A DNA stretch of 64,000 nucleotides from CTSoil-075 sp964292325 (GCA_964292325.1 CAXYVG010000004.1:1-64000), one strand, 5' to 3'. Positions 39,766 to 49,799 are shown, counted from the first letter of the stretch. Notes: generated by a model from the sequence alone, not told the origin. Translations and numbers: made by a program.

Positions 39766-39838
39766 ACTCCTTACATTAGATATGAAATCATCATTACTGT
39801 AACCTGAATATAGATTCGTTATACAGCGGATTTAAAAA

Positions 39839-39931
39839 AAGAAAAGCGGACTTTCGCCAAGCCTTAGCATAGACCAAAGTATTAGTTGCCCTTACTTATA
39901 ATCGAGAAAGTGTTCTACTTTTTAATTGTGG
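39839..39931 (-). repeat. Structured intergenic element, copy 3 (diverged)
   Basis: Shares AAGTAAG, ACTAA, the AAAGT/ACTTT first hairpin and a 3' T run (TTTTCTTTTTTT) with the other two copies on the minus strand, but the last hairpin is weaker. Lies between divergent gpr and rpsT. Confidence 0.6.
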
Positions 39932-39963
39932 AATAATAGAACAATAGAATTGTTAATTCTTAC

Positions 39964-39992
39964 TTGCATATTCTAGCATCACGTGCTAGAAT
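39964..39992 (+). promoter_or_regulatory. rpsT promoter overlapped by a perfect palindrome
   Basis: TTGCAT (39964-39969), 17-nt spacer, TAGAAT (39987-39992). The spacer and -10 form ATTCTAGCA-TCACG-TGCTAGAAT, a perfect 9-bp inverted repeat that could be an operator. Confidence 0.55.
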
Positions 39993-40028
39993 ACTATAGG
40001 TAACATGCTCTTTAAGGAGGTGAATCAC

Positions 40029-40295
40029 TTGCCAAACATTAAATCATCTGAACGTAGCGTAAAAACTGATGCTGAGCGACGTGCTAGAAATTTTGCGGTG
40101 AAATCAACTATTAGAACCATTTCTCGCAAAGTAGTTGAGTCTGTAGCGGCTGGCAACTCTGATGAGGCTCAAGCTCTTCTGGTCAAAGCTAGCAGAACTA
40201 TTGACAAAGCAGCCGCCAAAGGCGTTGTTCATAAAAATTCAGCAGCTCGTAAGAAATCCCGTTTGACCCGTAAACTTAATGCCTTAGCTAAGTAA
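40029..40295 (+). CDS. rpsT: 30S ribosomal protein S20
   Basis: 88-aa basic protein: LPNIKSSERSVKTDAERRA, split from SAARKKSRLTRKLNAL. The start is TTG at 40029, behind AAGGAGGTG; TTG starts on rpsT are a known feature in several bacteria and can serve in autoregulation. The upstream in-frame ATG at 40005 lies ahead of the ribosome site and is rejected. Confidence 0.95.
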   Translation: MPNIKSSERSVKTDAERRARNFAVKSTIRTISRKVVESVAAGNSDEAQALLVKASRTIDKAAAKGVVHKNSAARKKSRLTRKLNALAK

Positions 40296-40303
40296 TTAAG
40301 AGT

Positions 40304-40340
40304 AAAACCCCTGTCCATTGTAGAATGGACAGGGGTTTTT
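40304..40340. terminator. Bidirectional terminator of rpsT and holA
   Basis: Arms AAAACCCCTGTCCATT and complement with a 4-nt loop and T run, between converging genes. Confidence 0.93.
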
Positions 40341-40343
40341 TAG

Positions 40344-41375
40344 TTATCTACACATACCAATAATAATTTCTTCTAGGACCATAGGATGCGCTTTTCCTGA
40401 CTTTAAATGATAATCGGCAGTTGCGAGCGCCATGGTTGCTTGCCCTAGTACTTCTACCGTAAAATTTTTGCTTTGTTTGAGCATCTTTTCACCAATAAAA
40501 GGCATCAGACCTAGTTTTTCTGCTATATCACGACTACCATACCCTCGATTTGCCATCTCTTTCGCCTGCCATAATATACGCACTTGGCGAGCTAGTAACG
40601 TAATTAATTTCAACGGATGCTCACCGGCTTGCAATTGATCGCCAATCAGTTGTAGCGCCTTACTTACTTGCTTTTGGCTCACCGCATCAATCATCGCAAA
40701 TACTGATATTTCTGGAATACTAGACATACTTTCTACTAAATCTTGCTGAGAAACCACGGGTTTGCCCATCGTAAAAAGTGCTATTTTTTCCAGTTCATTA
40801 TCCAAAAAACCCAATGATATTTTCGACATCATACTTACAATTCCCAAGAAATATTCCATCGCATCACTTGCCATCTTGATATGTAGTTCCGCGAGTTTTC
40901 CAACCATCCAGCCACGCACATCTTTGACTTTCAGCTGCGCCGCTTCTACCGTCGCTCCATGCTTATCTACTAATTTAAATATTTTTCGTCGTTTATCAAC
41001 TTTACCAGTCGTTGAAAAGACAATATGAGTATACTCTGGAATTGTCGAAACCATCTCTTGTAATCGTTCCTCTGTTTTATCGGCTGCATCCTGATCATTC
41101 CCTGTTTTGCGTTGGCTAAACAGCGTAGTTCCCCTGACTAAAATGACATTTTTGCCGCCCATAAAAGGCACCGTTTCTACTAAAGCCCTTAGTTCATTCA
41201 CACTCGGGTCACGTTCTAACGTCACAAGATTCATATCCATTTCGTCAGGTGCTAACACGCCCTTAACGACTGCTTGTTCAATTTGTCTAATAAAATAGGT
41301 TTCCTCACCATATAATAAATAAATAGGAGCAATCTGTTTTTTTTTAATTTGTCCTAATGCCTCTACATAATTCAT
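40344..41375 (-). CDS. holA: DNA polymerase III delta subunit
   Basis: 343-aa clamp-loader subunit that opens the beta clamp. N-terminal IYLLYGEETYFIRQIE and central WMVGKLAEL; AAA+-like domains without a functional P-loop, as normal for delta. It follows comEC by 24 nt, as in Bacillus (comEC-holA). Confidence 0.93.
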   Translation of the reverse strand: MNYVEALGQIKKKQIAPIYLLYGEETYFIRQIEQAVVKGVLAPDEMDMNLVTLERDPSVNELRALVETVPFMGGKNVILVRGTTLFSQRKTGNDQDAADKTEERLQEMVSTIPEYTHIVFSTTGKVDKRRKIFKLVDKHGATVEAAQLKVKDVRGWMVGKLAELHIKMASDAMEYFLGIVSMMSKISLGFLDNELEKIALFTMGKPVVSQQDLVESMSSIPEISVFAMIDAVSQKQVSKALQLIGDQLQAGEHPLKLITLLARQVRILWQAKEMANRGYGSRDIAEKLGLMPFIGEKMLKQSKNFTVEVLGQATMALATADYHLKSGKAHPMVLEEIIIGMCR

Positions 41376-41399
41376 ACGATCCTGCTCCCATCAATTCAT

Positions 41400-43775
41400 C
41401 TACTTGATAAACGTCTCAACCGCTATTTTTTTACCATCTGTTTGGAAAACAATAGCGCCATGTTCATCTGTACGATATATTTTACTAGTTTTATTCATTA
41501 AACGACTAACAGCATCAACATGGGGATGACCAAACCGATTATTTTTCCCGACGGAGATCACAGCATACTCTGGCGCTACCGCTTGCAAAAAATCCACTGT
41601 AGAGGAAGTCCTTGCTCCATGATGCCCGACTTTCAGCACCGTACTGGCAATATTGTTACCACTCGCAACAATGGCCTCTTCTCCTGTTTTTTCTAAATCA
41701 CCCGTAAATAAAAAACTATGCTGACCATAGCATACTTGCACCACACTCGATACTTCATTCTTTTGCCGTATATTGACTCCATTGACAGCATGTACAACCT
41801 TGATGATAACGCCATCCATTTCGATTCTTTGTCCTTCATACACAGGGATAAATACACTCCCATGTGGCGAGTGAACTAATTTCCGCACAGCCTGCGTATA
41901 ATTCTCGCGAGCTAGCATACTATTTTTCACTGGTAGTTCTCTCGCAATAGCCGCTGCCCCGCCCGCATGATCTTGGTGCCCATGAGTTAAAAATAAATAG
42001 TCAATCGCCAGCACTCCATAATGCCGCAAATAAGGCACAACGACGCGATCGCCAATATCAAAATCCGTTGTATCCCCCATCACCCCGCCTGTATCAATCA
42101 AAATCGCTCGTCCATGCGGAGTAATCACCAAAGCAGCATCTCCTTGCCCGACATCAATGAAATGTACATACATTGGCCGTGGATATACATTATATAGAAT
42201 GATACAAATGATTAGTACTAATAAACAAGCTTGGCTTTGGTAACGATATCTTTTCACTACTTCTCTTAATGATAACATATTTTTCGGTTTATACCCATAG
42301 ATCCACGCTAACAAAACATAATATATTGTCCCCATTCCTATGCCAACTGACGGTATATAGACTTTAGCAGCAGGCATCGCAGCTAACCACGCCGTACATT
42401 GAATGATCACACTGATTAACAAGCTACATAGAACGAAAATAAGATTCCCAACTACTGCAAATACCATGCTACACATAGCGCCGCATAAACCTACAATAAC
42501 AAGACCTTCAATCAATGGAACAATAATGACATTCGCCACTAATGAACTTAGAGAAAAGCTATTAAAATACCACGCAATGAATGGGAGTACTCCGAGTTGA
42601 GCCGAAATCGTAACGGCTGATAACTTAGCAAACCAAGAGGGCATGAAGCTCAGCATAGCTGCTGTCTTAGTATTCAGAAAAACTAAACCCGCAGTAGAAG
42701 CAAACGATAATTGAAAGCTCAAATCATAAAAAATCCCTGGCTGATGAATAAGCATCCCCAATGCGGATAATAAAAGCGCATTGGCAGCATCCTTTTCGCG
42801 TTCAAAACAAACCGCGACTAAAGCAATAAGCCCCATAATGAGCGAGCGCATGACGGGCGGCGTCAATCCACAAAAAATCGCATAAAAGGTCACGACCATC
42901 GCCGCTACGAAAGGCACCACAATCGCATGTAAAGTAAATCGCCTAGCCACAATTGTACCAAGAGTTGTAATAAACCCTACCACCAACGCAATATGAGACC
43001 CTGATACCGATAAAATATGCACGATACCCGTTGTCGCAAAATCAGCGACAATTTCTCGTGGAATTCCCCCGTACCCACCAAACAACATCCCTGCTAAAAT
43101 ACCGGCATGACTCTCAGGCATTACGTTTTTCATATGCTCAATTATTTTTTCACGTTCTAGTGCTAAAACATGCTTCCATGACATGTTCTTATTTTCTACA
43201 ATCCTATGCATATCTTGGCTTTGAACCGACATACGCGCCCTGATATCTTGCCTACGAGCTGCCGCTACACTATCATACTGCGCTGGATTATTATAACCAT
43301 GCAGCAATACAACCTGACCAGTTACTCTCACTTCATCATCTTGCCGAGCCGTCGGCACAGTACTAGGTTGCTGCATGGAAACAATTAATGCCCCAGTCAT
43401 TGGTATCATAGATTTGTCTGCTTCTCGTCCCTTTTTAATGGAAATAACATAACGAACTTTGCTTTTCCCCTCTTCAAGCGTAGTCACTTTGGGCATTTCA
43501 ATAACAGTACCTTCCACCATCATCGTTCGCCCAGCATAACGGCTAATATCCATCGGAGCAAGGGCATCATCATGAATGCAACGTATCATACCAATTAGAA
43601 AGAATAATATCCCCACAGACCAAATCACGGCTTTATTCCGATATATCTGCCAAACAATCATGATCATGAAAATAATACTGCTACTATATAGCACTGGTAA
43701 TAGCCAATTACAATAACCAGCGCACCAAATACCAAAAGCAAAGGCTACTGTAATGAGTGCAATCATATCTATCAT
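41400..43775 (-). CDS. comEC: DNA internalization competence protein ComEC/Rec2
   Basis: 791-aa channel protein for uptake of transforming DNA. N-terminal TM helices and an OB-like part, the Competence domain with multiple TMs (about 230-520; SVSGSHIALVVGF), and a C-terminal metallo-beta-lactamase domain (FLTHGHQDHAGG; VGHHGARTSST) thought to degrade the second strand. Complete, so uptake machinery is plausible. It follows comEA by 11 nt. Confidence 0.95.
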   Translation of the reverse strand: MIDMIALITVAFAFGIWCAGYCNWLLPVLYSSSIIFMIMIVWQIYRNKAVIWSVGILFFLIGMIRCIHDDALAPMDISRYAGRTMMVEGTVIEMPKVTTLEEGKSKVRYVISIKKGREADKSMIPMTGALIVSMQQPSTVPTARQDDEVRVTGQVVLLHGYNNPAQYDSVAAARRQDIRARMSVQSQDMHRIVENKNMSWKHVLALEREKIIEHMKNVMPESHAGILAGMLFGGYGGIPREIVADFATTGIVHILSVSGSHIALVVGFITTLGTIVARRFTLHAIVVPFVAAMVVTFYAIFCGLTPPVMRSLIMGLIALVAVCFEREKDAANALLLSALGMLIHQPGIFYDLSFQLSFASTAGLVFLNTKTAAMLSFMPSWFAKLSAVTISAQLGVLPFIAWYFNSFSLSSLVANVIIVPLIEGLVIVGLCGAMCSMVFAVVGNLIFVLCSLLISVIIQCTAWLAAMPAAKVYIPSVGIGMGTIYYVLLAWIYGYKPKNMLSLREVVKRYRYQSQACLLVLIICIILYNVYPRPMYVHFIDVGQGDAALVITPHGRAILIDTGGVMGDTTDFDIGDRVVVPYLRHYGVLAIDYLFLTHGHQDHAGGAAAIARELPVKNSMLARENYTQAVRKLVHSPHGSVFIPVYEGQRIEMDGVIIKVVHAVNGVNIRQKNEVSSVVQVCYGQHSFLFTGDLEKTGEEAIVASGNNIASTVLKVGHHGARTSSTVDFLQAVAPEYAVISVGKNNRFGHPHVDAVSRLMNKTSKIYRTDEHGAIVFQTDGKKIAVETFIK

Positions 43776-43786
43776 TGATCACTCCT

Positions 43787-44383
43787 CTATATCGTGACTT
43801 TATCTTTTACTTTCTCAAATTTGCTAGGACCAAATCCCGAAACCTTTTTTAATTCTTCAATATCATTAAAACCACCATTCGTTTGGCGATATTCCATAAT
43901 ACGCTCAGCTAGAGCCGGCCCTACACCTGGCAAGGTATCGAGTTGACTTTTATCCGCAGTATTAATGTTAATCTTACTACCCGACTTTATTTTACTAACA
44001 CTACTTTTTATATCTCCTACGCCTTGTTCTTGGGGGCTACTTCTAGTTTCCACATGAATATGCATACCATCTTTCAATTTCTGCGCCATATTGATTTTTG
44101 CAACATCAGCATCTGGGGTAAGGCCACCAGCCATAACAACTGCATCAAATACACGAGCGGTAGATGGTAATTCAAAAACCCCAGGCTTATAGACTGCTCC
44201 ACTGATATACACGATCATTTCATTTGATTTTTCTTCTATATTACTTGCTCCTTTTGCGCTCGCCTCACCAGATGATGCATTTTCAACCACTGAAGTTTTC
44301 TGCCAGAAACTATAAAAACTACCGGCAACAATCAAAAATGCTAATACCAAGATAAAAATGATTCGTTTCCGATTTTCCAGCAC
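43787..44383 (-). CDS. comEA: Competence protein ComEA
   Basis: 198-aa DNA receptor for transformation. TM anchor (about 7-27), SLBB domain (VYISGAVYKPGVFELP) and a C-terminal double helix-hairpin-helix (LDTLPGVGPALAERIMEYR). First gene of comEA-comEC-holA. Confidence 0.95.
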   Translation of the reverse strand: MLENRKRIIFILVLAFLIVAGSFYSFWQKTSVVENASSGEASAKGASNIEEKSNEMIVYISGAVYKPGVFELPSTARVFDAVVMAGGLTPDADVAKINMAQKLKDGMHIHVETRSSPQEQGVGDIKSSVSKIKSGSKININTADKSQLDTLPGVGPALAERIMEYRQTNGGFNDIEELKKVSGFGPSKFEKVKDKVTI

Positions 44384-44450
44384 GTCGTCCCCCTTATTTC
44401 AACTTCTGTACTACTCTTTTCTAATTATAGTATTCCTTTTTTTACAAATA

Positions 44451-44482
44451 AAAAAACCAATCTTTTGTAAGATTGGTTTTTT
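44451..44482. terminator. Bidirectional terminator-like hairpin near comEA start
   Basis: AAAAAACCAATCTT, 4-nt loop, AAGATTGGTTTTTT: a canonical intrinsic terminator shape on either strand. Confidence 0.8.
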
Positions 44483-44993
44483 CTTCTTATAAATTGTCGT
44501 TATTTTTTATTACCAATGAGCAATAGAGATAATAAGATGAGCTTTCTTTATATATTTTTTAGATTGTAATATTTCCCTATTATACTAATTAACGTTAACA
44601 GTCGGCGTTCTGTTTTGATATAAATTATTTAAAAGCGACAAATCCGTGCCGTCCCCGTAACAAATTCAGACTGAATTCATTATTATTTCAATTCTAATAA
44701 CACGACCTCGGACTTTATCGGTAGAGATATTTTGATTATCGTTAATATTTCTTGTTTTTGTACTTCTGGATAATAGCTGGGGAATGCGTCAACTGGTACA
44801 ATGGGATAAGAAATACGTTCATCTATCTTGTATTTTATCAGCATAATTTTAAATATCATGTTAATAATATAATCTAAATACTATTCTCCTCTAGAAACAG
44901 CTTGACTATAATGGTAAAATAGTAATAGCTGGTACCATACACTTTCAGATATGATCTAGGTGTTACAAAATTTTATATAATAAAGAGGTATTT
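44483..44993. other. Non-coding gap upstream of purB
   Basis: About 510 bases without a convincing gene. A 58-codon minus-strand frame (44859-44683) lacks a ribosome site and may be a decayed remnant. At 44647-44658 a CGTGCCGTCCCC-like stretch resembles flanks often seen beside REP-type (Y1) transposase genes. A TTGACT at 44903 and AT-rich boxes may form the purB promoter; no riboswitch is recognisable. Confidence 0.45.
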
Positions 44994-46352
44994 ATGAGTA
45001 TTAAATCTTTAACTCCACTTGACGGACGCTACGAATCTGTTACAAAACCATTAGGTGATTTTTTTTCTGAATGGGCATTGATGAAATATCGTACCCACGT
45101 AGAAGTCGAATGGCTAATCACTATGGCAATGAACTCATCCTTTAATGAAGTAAGAACCTTTACAGCAGATGAAGTACAATTACTACGAAACATTGTGATT
45201 AATTTTGATGATGAAGCAGCGCAAAAAATCAAAAATATTGAAAAAATTACAAACCATGATGTCAAAGCTGTTGAGTATTTCTTGCGAGATACACTCAGTG
45301 CAACGTCTCTTGCTGATGTGATTGAATTTCTTCACTTCTCTTGCACTTCTGAGGATATCAATAATTTATCCTATGCCTTAATGCTAAAACATGGCATACA
45401 TACAGTATGGTTACCTGCAGCAGAAAAATTAACGAATGATGTGGCAGCTAAAGCCGAAGAGCTAAAAGACGTGGCTATGCTTGCGCACACTCATGGACAA
45501 TCCGCTTCTCCTACTACCATGGGAAAAGAACTTGCTGTATTTGTATATCGTTGGAACCGACAATTAAAGCAAATCCGCTCTCTTGAATATCTAGGAAAAT
45601 TCAATGGCGCAGTTGGAAACTATAACGCTCACTATATTGCCTATCCCAAAGTAGATTGGCAAAACGTTTCTAAAACTTTTGTTGAAGGACTAGGTCTAGT
45701 TCATAATCCATTAACTACCCAAATCGAATCTCATGACTATGTAGCAGAAGCTTTCCATGCGATCAATCGTTTTAACAACATTGTATTAGACTTTGATCGT
45801 GATATGTGGCTATATATCTCGCTAGGTTATTTCAAACAAAAAACCATCAGTGGCGAAGTTGGCTCCTCCACGATGCCACATAAAGTCAATCCAATTGATT
45901 TTGAAAACTCCGAAGCCAATATGGGCCTTAGCAATGCATTACTTGATCATTTAGCCAATAAACTTCCAATATCGCGTTTACAAAGAGATCTTAGCGATTC
46001 CTCCGCACAACGCAATATCGGATCGGCGATTGGTTATTCTCATATCGCACTTTCTTATGCTACAAAAGGCTTTGCTAAAACATTGATCAACAACCACGCA
46101 GTGGAAAGTCACTTAACTGGCGCTTGGGAAGTGTTATCAGAAGCCGTACAAACTGTAATGCGTAAAAATGGGCATACCAATGCGTATGATAAATTAAAAG
46201 AAATTACTCGCGGCAAAGCCATCACCGAAGTTGAAATTAGACAATTCATTACAACAATTGAATTGCCTGCAGCAGATAAAGCTCGCTTATTAGAATTAAC
46301 ACCTGAAAAATATATTGGTCTTGCTGTAGATTTATTGAAACATATAAAATAA
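44994..46352 (+). CDS. purB: Adenylosuccinate lyase
   Basis: 452-aa fumarase-superfamily enzyme acting twice in purine synthesis (SAICAR to AICAR, adenylosuccinate to AMP). Signature SSTMPHKVNPIDFENSEAN (about residue 290). The N-terminus SLTPLDGRYESVTKPLGDFFSEW and length resemble the E. coli-type PurB rather than the shorter Bacillus type. Single-gene transcript with its own terminator. Confidence 0.96.
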   Translation: MSIKSLTPLDGRYESVTKPLGDFFSEWALMKYRTHVEVEWLITMAMNSSFNEVRTFTADEVQLLRNIVINFDDEAAQKIKNIEKITNHDVKAVEYFLRDTLSATSLADVIEFLHFSCTSEDINNLSYALMLKHGIHTVWLPAAEKLTNDVAAKAEELKDVAMLAHTHGQSASPTTMGKELAVFVYRWNRQLKQIRSLEYLGKFNGAVGNYNAHYIAYPKVDWQNVSKTFVEGLGLVHNPLTTQIESHDYVAEAFHAINRFNNIVLDFDRDMWLYISLGYFKQKTISGEVGSSTMPHKVNPIDFENSEANMGLSNALLDHLANKLPISRLQRDLSDSSAQRNIGSAIGYSHIALSYATKGFAKTLINNHAVESHLTGAWEVLSEAVQTVMRKNGHTNAYDKLKEITRGKAITEVEIRQFITTIELPAADKARLLELTPEKYIGLAVDLLKHIK

Positions 46353-46374
46353 CGTAGTATAAATACGACAGACC

Positions 46375-46415
46375 ATTATTGAAACGAGGCTACCATATAG
46401 TCTCGTTTCAATAAT
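46375..46415 (+). terminator. purB terminator
   Basis: Arms ATTATTGAAACGAG and complement, 13-nt loop, followed by T-rich sequence. Confidence 0.8.
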
Positions 46416-46432
46416 CTATTCTGCACAAAGTT

Positions 46433-46471
46433 AAAAGTACATGCCACCTGTAATGGGCGGCATGTACTTTT
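46433..46471. terminator. leuS terminator
   Basis: AAAAGTACATGCC and complement around a 13-nt loop, 37 nt past the original leuS stop (46508). T run on both strands. Confidence 0.8.
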
Positions 46472-46507
46472 ATTATTTCCTACTATTTTTTTAACTGTTA
46501 TCGTCAA

Positions 46508-46606
46508 TTATCGCACTACAATATTCACTAACTTTTGTGGTACACAAATGACTTTGTCCACTTGTTTGCCTTCAATCAATGCTTGTACTTTGTCTTGCAC
46601 AAGAGC
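46508..46606 (-). pseudogene. leuS: Detached C-terminal 32 codons of leuS
   Basis: In-frame continuation after the TAG: ALVQDKVQALIEGKQVDK then VICVPQKLVNIVVR and TAA. It matches the ending expected of LeuRS, so one base change separates this from an intact gene. Either a real truncation, a read-through site or a sequence error. Confidence 0.9.
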
Positions 46607-48988
46607 CTATTCTTCTAAATCTTTCGCAGTCAAGCCCACAGCTACTACAATTTTCTCACGGACTTTGCCATTAATCTGTAAAACAATTTCTACTTCTTCT
46701 AATTTGATTGCCAAAGGATCAAACACTGGCCAAGCTTGTTTATGTACGCTGCCTTCTTTCATTGTATGGCTCCATAATTCTTCACTAATATGAGGAGCAA
46801 AAGGTGCCAATAAGCGCAATAACTTGGACACGACTTCCCGCATCAAACCTTGATGCAGCGATGTGCTCGAATCTTTTAAAGCATACATTGCATTTACTAA
46901 TTCCATAATCGAACTGATGGCCGTATTAAAATTATGACGTTCGCCAATATCTTCGCTTACTTTTTTAATGCTCGCATGCAAGGCACGTCTTAGGTCACGT
47001 TCTACCTTCGAAAGGTCATTGACATCATACGAAGCGTCTTCTGTAGCCATTGAAGATGCATAAAGATCAACAATACGCCATAAACGTCCTAAAAAGCGAT
47101 ACGCACCTTCTACGCCTTGATCATTCCACTCCAAATCACGTTCTGGTGGTGCAGCAAACAACATAAATAATCTTGCCGTATCTGCGCCATATTTGCTAAT
47201 AATTTCTTCTGGTGATACTACGTTGCCCTTCGATTTTGACATTTTCGAGCCATCTTTAATAACCATACCTTGCGTCAATAAATTTTTGAAAGGCTCATTC
47301 ACATCGACTAGACCTGCATCTTTCAATACCTTCATGAAAAATCTTGAATATAACAGATGCAAAATAGCATGTTCAATTCCGCCAATATATTGATCGACTG
47401 GTGCCCAATAATTTGCTTTTTCGGTATCAAAAGGAGCCTGATCATTTTTCGGATCGGTATAACGCATGTAATACCAAGAGGAACAAATAAACGTATCCAT
47501 CGTATCCGTTTCGCGTTTTGCTGCCCCGCCACATTTTGGACATGTACAATTGACAAATTCTTCAACTTTTGCCAATGGGGAAACCGATCCTGCTGTAAAA
47601 TCAACATTTTCCGGTAATAAAACAGGTAATTGCTCTTTAGGAACAGGAAGATTTCCACACTGCGGACAATTAATCATCGGAATCGGTGCACCCCAATACC
47701 GTTGACGAGAAACCAGCCAGTCACGAAGTCGGTAATTAATGCGACGTTTGCCTATTGCTTGCTCTTCAAGCCACTTGGCAATTGCTACTTTTCCTTCTTC
47801 ATTGTCCATACCAGTAAATTGACCAGAATCAACCATGATACCAGAGCCATCATAAGCCGCTTTCATGCTCTCAATTGTCAACTCTTCGCCTGCAGGTCTA
47901 ACGACTAATTTCTTAGGCAATTTATATTTATCAGCAAACAGCCAGTCTCTTTCATCATGTGCAGGAACCCCCATGACGGCGCCTGTTCCATATTCAACTA
48001 GCACATAATTGGCTACCCAAATCGGCACTTGTTCACCAGTAAACGGATGCACAGCATAAGAACCAGTAAAGATCCCTTCTTTTTCAAATTCACTCGACGT
48101 ACGATTGAGTTCGCTCATATTACGGACTTTTTCAACAAATTCACGTACCGCAGCAGCATTTTCTTTCCCTGCGATTAGTTTTTCTACTAACGGATGCTCA
48201 GCAGCTAGCACCACATAGCTTACACCAAATACCGTATCATGCCGAGTTGTATATACCGCAATCTTTTCCTTTATCTCTGGTACGGCAAAACTAAACTCAG
48301 CCCCTTCACTGCGACCAATCCAATTTTCTTGCATCGTTTTAACACGTTCTGGCCAACCTTCTAATTCACTAAGATCACTTAGCAAGCGATCTGCATATTC
48401 TGTAATCTTAAAAAACCACTGTTCTAGTTCTTTTTTCACAACAACGGAGTCGCAGCGCCAGCAACAACCATCAATAACCTGTTCATTTGCCAGCACAGTA
48501 TTACAATCATTACACCAGTTCACTGCTGCCTTTTTCTTATAGGCAAGTCCACGTTCAACGAATAATAGGAAAAGCCATTGTGTCCAGCGATAATAATCAG
48601 AATGACAGGTAGCGACTTCACGATCCCAATCATACGAAAGACCCAACTCTTGCTGTTGGCGACGCATATTGGCAATATTCTCCCATGTCCACTTTGCAGG
48701 ATGCACACCATGTTTGATGGCTGCATTCTCAGCAGGCATACCAAATGAATCCCATCCCATAGGATGAAGAACATTATAGCCCTGCATCGTTTTAAATCTA
48801 GCAATTACATCACCAATCGAGTAATTGCGAACATGTCCCATATGTAAATTACCAGAAGGATAAGGGAACATTTCAAGCACATAATACTCTGGTTTTTGAG
48901 GATCTACCTCAGTTTTAAAAGCACTATTTTCCGCCCAGAATTTTTGCCATTTCTTTTCAATTTCTTGTGCAATATATTTTTCATTCAT
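46607..48988 (-). CDS. leuS: Leucyl-tRNA synthetase, prematurely ended by an amber codon
   Basis: Class I synthetase charging tRNA-Leu, 793 aa as ended. HIGH motif region [20 protein letters not shown] near residue 42, editing domain, [14 protein letters not shown] near 575, anticodon domain and most of the C-terminal domain ([11 protein letters not shown]). TAG at 46609-46607 stops the frame, yet the same frame continues for 32 codons of typical LeuRS C-terminus to TAA at 46510-46508. The C-terminal domain grips the tRNA elbow in bacterial LeuRS, so the loss may matter. TAG ends corC, recO and rloA in this window, so UAG is an ordinary stop here. T-box upstream; RBS TAGGAGGG. Confidence 0.93.
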   Translation of the reverse strand: MNEKYIAQEIEKKWQKFWAENSAFKTEVDPQKPEYYVLEMFPYPSGNLHMGHVRNYSIGDVIARFKTMQGYNVLHPMGWDSFGMPAENAAIKHGVHPAKWTWENIANMRRQQQELGLSYDWDREVATCHSDYYRWTQWLFLLFVERGLAYKKKAAVNWCNDCNTVLANEQVIDGCCWRCDSVVVKKELEQWFFKITEYADRLLSDLSELEGWPERVKTMQENWIGRSEGAEFSFAVPEIKEKIAVYTTRHDTVFGVSYVVLAAEHPLVEKLIAGKENAAAVREFVEKVRNMSELNRTSSEFEKEGIFTGSYAVHPFTGEQVPIWVANYVLVEYGTGAVMGVPAHDERDWLFADKYKLPKKLVVRPAGEELTIESMKAAYDGSGIMVDSGQFTGMDNEEGKVAIAKWLEEQAIGKRRINYRLRDWLVSRQRYWGAPIPMINCPQCGNLPVPKEQLPVLLPENVDFTAGSVSPLAKVEEFVNCTCPKCGGAAKRETDTMDTFICSSWYYMRYTDPKNDQAPFDTEKANYWAPVDQYIGGIEHAILHLLYSRFFMKVLKDAGLVDVNEPFKNLLTQGMVIKDGSKMSKSKGNVVSPEEIISKYGADTARLFMLFAAPPERDLEWNDQGVEGAYRFLGRLWRIVDLYASSMATEDASYDVNDLSKVERDLRRALHASIKKVSEDIGERHNFNTAISSIMELVNAMYALKDSSTSLHQGLMREVVSKLLRLLAPFAPHISEELWSHTMKEGSVHKQAWPVFDPLAIKLEEVEIVLQINGKVREKIVVAVGLTAKDLEE

Positions 48989-49014
48989 AACAAAGCCCTC
49001 CTATTTATCAAAAA

Positions 49015-49252
49015 ATATTAAAAAACGTCCCTGGCTAATTAGCCAGGGACGAGTTATACCCGCGATACCACCCTGATTGATGGCAACTACCATCCTCTCA
49101 ATGATTTTTAACGCCAATCACGCGGCAGCTATTCTCTCTGATATAGCTACTCCTCCACAGCAAGTTCAACTTTGTCTAGGTTTGGCTTGCATCACCCGCC
49201 AACTTTCTGCACCACAACGATAAATCTACTACTCTGTATCTTAGGATTTCAC
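49015..49252 (-). promoter_or_regulatory. T-box leader (leucine) of leuS
   Basis: Minus strand has the T-box AGGGTGGTATCGCGGG followed by a terminator with arms CGTCCCTGGCT/AGCCAGGGACG and a T run, just ahead of leuS. Stem I-like structure lies upstream; I did not fix the specifier codon. Leu is assigned from the downstream gene. Confidence 0.92.
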
Positions 49253-49257
49253 ATCAT

Positions 49258-49286
49258 ATTATATCCCACCTAATATAGGAAGTCAA
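49258..49286 (-). promoter_or_regulatory. Sigma-A promoter of the leuS T-box transcript
   Basis: TTGACT (49286-49281), 17-nt spacer, TATAAT (49263-49258) on the minus strand. Confidence 0.85.
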
Positions 49287-49400
49287 CTTACCGGATTGCC
49301 TATTGCACTCCCCTTGTCCTAAAGACCAAGCCTGAATCTACCTCCTGAATTGGGTTCTATCTTAAAAAATATAGCATACAATGTTGCTAGGAGGTGTCAC

Positions 49401-49793
49401 ATGTATAAGTTGATTATTGGCAATATCAGAATTACAGTCTCAGATGATACGATTGGTCGTGATCAAGCAGCGGCTGCTGCCAGGCAGGCTATTTCAATAG
49501 CGCAGAGCCAAGGAAAATCTCTATCTCATATTGCCGTCAGTATTGGCGAAGAAGGTCTTGAGGTCAAGCAAACAGAAAAAGCAGGTCACAGAGCATCCCG
49601 AAAAACCATCAAGCACAGTATGCTAGATGGTATGCATTACGCCATACAAGAAAAGCTCTACCCGTCAGGTAATTTTAGCAACAAAGATGTTTGGTTCGAC
49701 AGCGATACAGGCCAGGAATGGCATGGCAGCGAGGTCGATACCACTCGGGATGAGTTGGTTGAAAAATTTGAGGAATGGATGAAAACGCTATGA
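49401..49793 (+). CDS. Conserved hypothetical protein whose 3' end is the islet attachment target
   Basis: 130 aa, family not recognised. It has an N-terminal beta hairpin (YKLIIGNIRITVSDDTIG), an Ala-rich helix (AAAAARQAISIAQSQG), and an acidic tail with tryptophans (QEWHGSEVDTTRDELVEKF then EEWMKTL). ATG at 49401 follows CTAGGAGGTG. The last 81 bp (49713-49793) recur at 52320, 53703, 59103 and 63116, so this gene appears to be the integration site of the accessory region. It is divergent from leuS. Confidence 0.8.
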   Translation: MYKLIIGNIRITVSDDTIGRDQAAAAARQAISIAQSQGKSLSHIAVSIGEEGLEVKQTEKAGHRASRKTIKHSMLDGMHYAIQEKLYPSGNFSNKDVWFDSDTGQEWHGSEVDTTRDELVEKFEEWMKTL

Positions 49794-49799
49794 GTAATA

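Noticed and set aside
44683..44859. 58-codon minus-strand frame upstream of purB as a gene
   Set aside because: No ribosome site, and composition like its non-coding surroundings; kept only as a possible remnant.
46607..46609. UAG in leuS as pyrrolysine or general stop reassignment
   Set aside because: TAG ends corC, recO and rloA in the same window, and no pyl genes are visible; truncation or a base error is simpler.
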